From assembly GCA_000697335.1 (NCBI GenBank), contig JNEM01013503.1, forward strand, positions 1-20,421: 20,421 nucleotides of DNA, written 5' to 3'. The notes beneath the pieces were generated by a model, which saw nothing but the letters and a program-made list of their open reading frames with translations, was not told the DNA's origin and did not search any database. The stretch's first letter is position 1. The number at the start of each line of letters is the position of its first letter. The translations under genes were made by a program, and so were the position numbers. Of the stretch, positions 18,319 through 20,421 are shown piece by piece. Source of the stretch: Conidiobolus incongruus B7586. Taxonomy: Eukaryota; Entomophthoromycota; Entomophthoromycetes; Entomophthorales; Conidiobolaceae.

Positions 18319-19153
18319 ATGTTACCTGGACAAAAGATTAGTTTGGTTGTAATGGGATCAGGTGGTGTTGGTAAATCGGCCATTACTATCAGCTTTATTA
18401 ACAATCAGTAAGTTTTAATGTCAAATAATTTAATCTGATACCCAATATTAATTGTTTTTTGATAGGTTTATGGAAGAGTAAGTTTAATTTTTTTTATTTA
18501 TTTTATTAATTATTAATATATTTATTATGATTATTTTCCTATTATTAGATATGATCCTACTATTGGTAAATTGTGAAAACCAAATTTACGAATATTTATT
18601 AATATATTTAAATAGAGGATTCTTACTCTAAGAACATATTTGTCGATGAAGTAGAATACCAATTAGATATTACAGATACAGCTGGTCAAGAAGAATATCG
18701 GTAAATATTAATATCAATATAAATTAACATATATATATATGTATATATATCTAATATTGATGATATAGGGGACTTTGGAGTGATCAATTTCTTCAATCTG
18801 CTGATGGATTTATTCTAGTGTACTCCATCACTCTAAAGTCATCGTTTGAAGAATTGAACTTTATCAGAAATCAAATTATGAGAGTTCGTGAAGATGAGCA
18901 ATGCCCAATGATCATCGTAGGAAATAAGTGCGATTTGGCTGATTTGCGCGAAGTTCAAGAATCCGAAGCCAAAGAATGGGCCAAATCCATTAATGCACTC
19001 CAAATTGAGTCCAGTGCCAAGGCTTCTATCAATATTCAACATATCTTCACTAACATCACTAGAGAAGTGATCAGAATATCGAACCAGCCTAAAGCAACCA
19101 CAGCTGCGGCTCAAACTACCGATAAAGCTGGTGGTTGCTGTTTGATTATGTAA
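18319..19153 (+). CDS. Ras-family small GTPase
   Basis: Five exons, 18319-18407, 18466-18477 (12 nt), 18549-18565 (17 nt), 18616-18700 and 18769-19153, with introns of 58, 71, 50 and 68 bp, give 195 residues. All G boxes are present: GSGGVGKS at 13-20, effector loop YDPTIEDSY at 35-43, DTAGQEEY at 60-67 with the Gln equivalent to Ras Gln61, NKCD at 120-123 and SSAK at 149-152. The protein ends in CCLIM: Cys192 is the prenylated Cys of a CAAX box (Met at the end favours farnesyl) and the adjacent Cys191 may be palmitoylated, placing it on the plasma membrane. The effector loop is canonical Ras/Rap. Oddities: Ser14 replaces the usual Ala in the P-loop, and switch II continues RGLWSDQF instead of the common SAMRDQYM. 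It is closer to Ras than Rho or Rab, but the exact orthologue is not assigned. Confidence 0.95.
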
Positions 19154-20421
19154 ATAGTTCACTCTCATCTGAAAACTCCTTTCAGAAGTATAAATATGGT
19201 CATTCTTGTCTATCAATGAATCACACTAACTCTCAAGTCTTTTAATTTCCCAAAATTATTTATAATTTTTTTATAAATTAAATTATTCAGTTTTAAAAAA
19301 TGTATATTATAATATTATAATGTTACATAATCTAAAACAGCTATAGATTTAATATATATATATATATATATTAATTTAAATAACTATATTAGCAAAAATT
19401 ATTATAAATTTTAAATTTTATAACTTTATTTCTTAAAATTCTTTGAATGAATATTTGACTAAAATTTGAAAAAATATTCTTTATTCTATAATAAACAGAT
19501 TTATCCTTCAAAAAATTTAACACTCGATAATCTGGCATTTCTATTATTCAAGTTTATTGTCCAATTAAATATAATAATGTAAGTTAAAAGGAATATAGAA
19601 TTTTTATGGACTTGAAATTATATTATAACCCTAGAAAATTCTGGTTCAAAATATATTCAAAATTGATGATATTTTTAATAATACTCTGTATTTTAAATAT
19701 TAAGAATATTTTGCAATTAAAAATAAATAAAGATTTTGATATATAATATATAAAAATAAATATATAATATAAATTTAATAATGTTATTTATTATTAATTA
19801 ATTTTTGTTATACTTTTAGCAAATTTCTAACACTTAAAATAATTCTTTTTATTAAAGACTAAAATTTGATATTTGATAAACTAATTAAATTTTCCTATAG
19901 AAATTTTCTTTCTTGTAAGCTAGTTTTTTAATTATCTAAAGCAATTACAATTACATAAGTTATAATATTAAGAATATACTAGATATATTAGCTTTTAGTT
20001 TTTTTTAATTAAAAATTTTTTTTATAGCTTTTCATTTATATATTTTATAATTATTATATAAAATTATAGGTTTTTTTAAATTATATTAAAAATATTAATT
20101 AAATAAGAATTTTATTTAAAAAAACAATATAAAGCTTATATTTAATTATTTTCCTTTTAAAAATTAAATAAAAGTAGTATGTACCATTAAAATTTATTTT
20201 AATAATTAATATTTGCTTATTAATAAAATATTTATTTAAAAAATTTATAAAATGGATTAATTTAAATTGATTTAATATTTTGATTTAAAATTTAATAAAA
20301 AATTATATAAGAAAATTTAAGATTTATTAATTATAATTATTTACTATAAAAACTTAAGTTTCTAATAATATTTTAATAAATTTTATTTAATAATAATTAT
20401 TTTATTTTTTTAAGCTTTAAT
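19154..20421. other. Extremely AT-rich region downstream of Ras
   Basis: After the short Ras 3' region (to about 19240) G and C nearly vanish; an (AT)n run stands near 19353-19370. No frame, RNA gene or long repeat is visible to the window edge. It may be an AT-rich spacer or the start of a larger AT-rich block. Confidence 0.6.

Noticed and set aside
18839-19216. A 125-codon frame on the minus strand across the Ras 3' exon
   Set aside because: It is the antisense shadow of a clear Ras coding exon and has no protein-like features of its own.
19353-19370. (AT)n runs as possible origin or structural element
   Set aside because: Short AT dinucleotide runs occur several times here and are expected in DNA of this composition.

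Overview
The window is nuclear DNA from a very AT-rich, intron-dense eukaryote. Reading the splice sites by eye gives eight gene models with about 34 GT-AG introns, all 45-71 bp long, often separated by tiny exons. An OPT-family peptide transporter relic, an R3H-associated protein, a Saf4/CCDC130 splicing factor, SWT1, OTU1, an Ngl/CCR4-type nuclease and a Ras GTPase together suggest a fungus, probably an AT-rich early-diverging one. The phylum is inference. The genetic code looks standard: no intact exon carries an in-frame TAA or TAG, and the Ras gene stops directly after its CAAX box.

Layout. 1-742 (+): 3' part of an R3H-domain gene. 1647-2075 (-): a small membrane-protein gene with two in-frame stops. 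3607-5929 (+): a heavily decayed OPT transporter. 6037-6219 (-): a two-exon gene for a 44-residue secreted peptide. 7018-8397 (-): SWT1, a PIN-domain RNA endonuclease in five exons. 8842-9995 (-): a Saf4/CCDC130/Cwc16-type splicing factor in four exons. 10331-11872 (+): OTU1, a deubiquitinase in twelve exons, one apparently a single nucleotide. 11948-12548 (-), start unresolved: a DUF1764 protein. 12654-14348: a GC-richer island of unrecognised, partly decayed coding sequence lying exactly between two 19-bp direct repeats. 14505-15939 (-): an endonuclease/exonuclease/phosphatase RNase of the Ngl/CCR4 type in six exons. 18319-19153 (+): a Ras-family GTPase in five exons. The remaining stretches are extremely AT-rich and mostly featureless.

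The intact genes are ordinary housekeeping functions (nuclear RNA surveillance, splicing, ubiquitin removal, RNA decay, signalling). They show no operon-like joint logic, although Saf4 and OTU1 share a 335-bp divergent promoter and OTU1 and the DUF1764 gene converge with only 75 bp between their stops.

The most unusual points are the apparent 1-nt exon (or twin intron) in OTU1, the repeat-bounded foreign-looking island, and the two decayed transporter/membrane genes whose stops mostly look like single transition changes. I found no CRISPR array, rRNA, tRNA or recognisable transposase.
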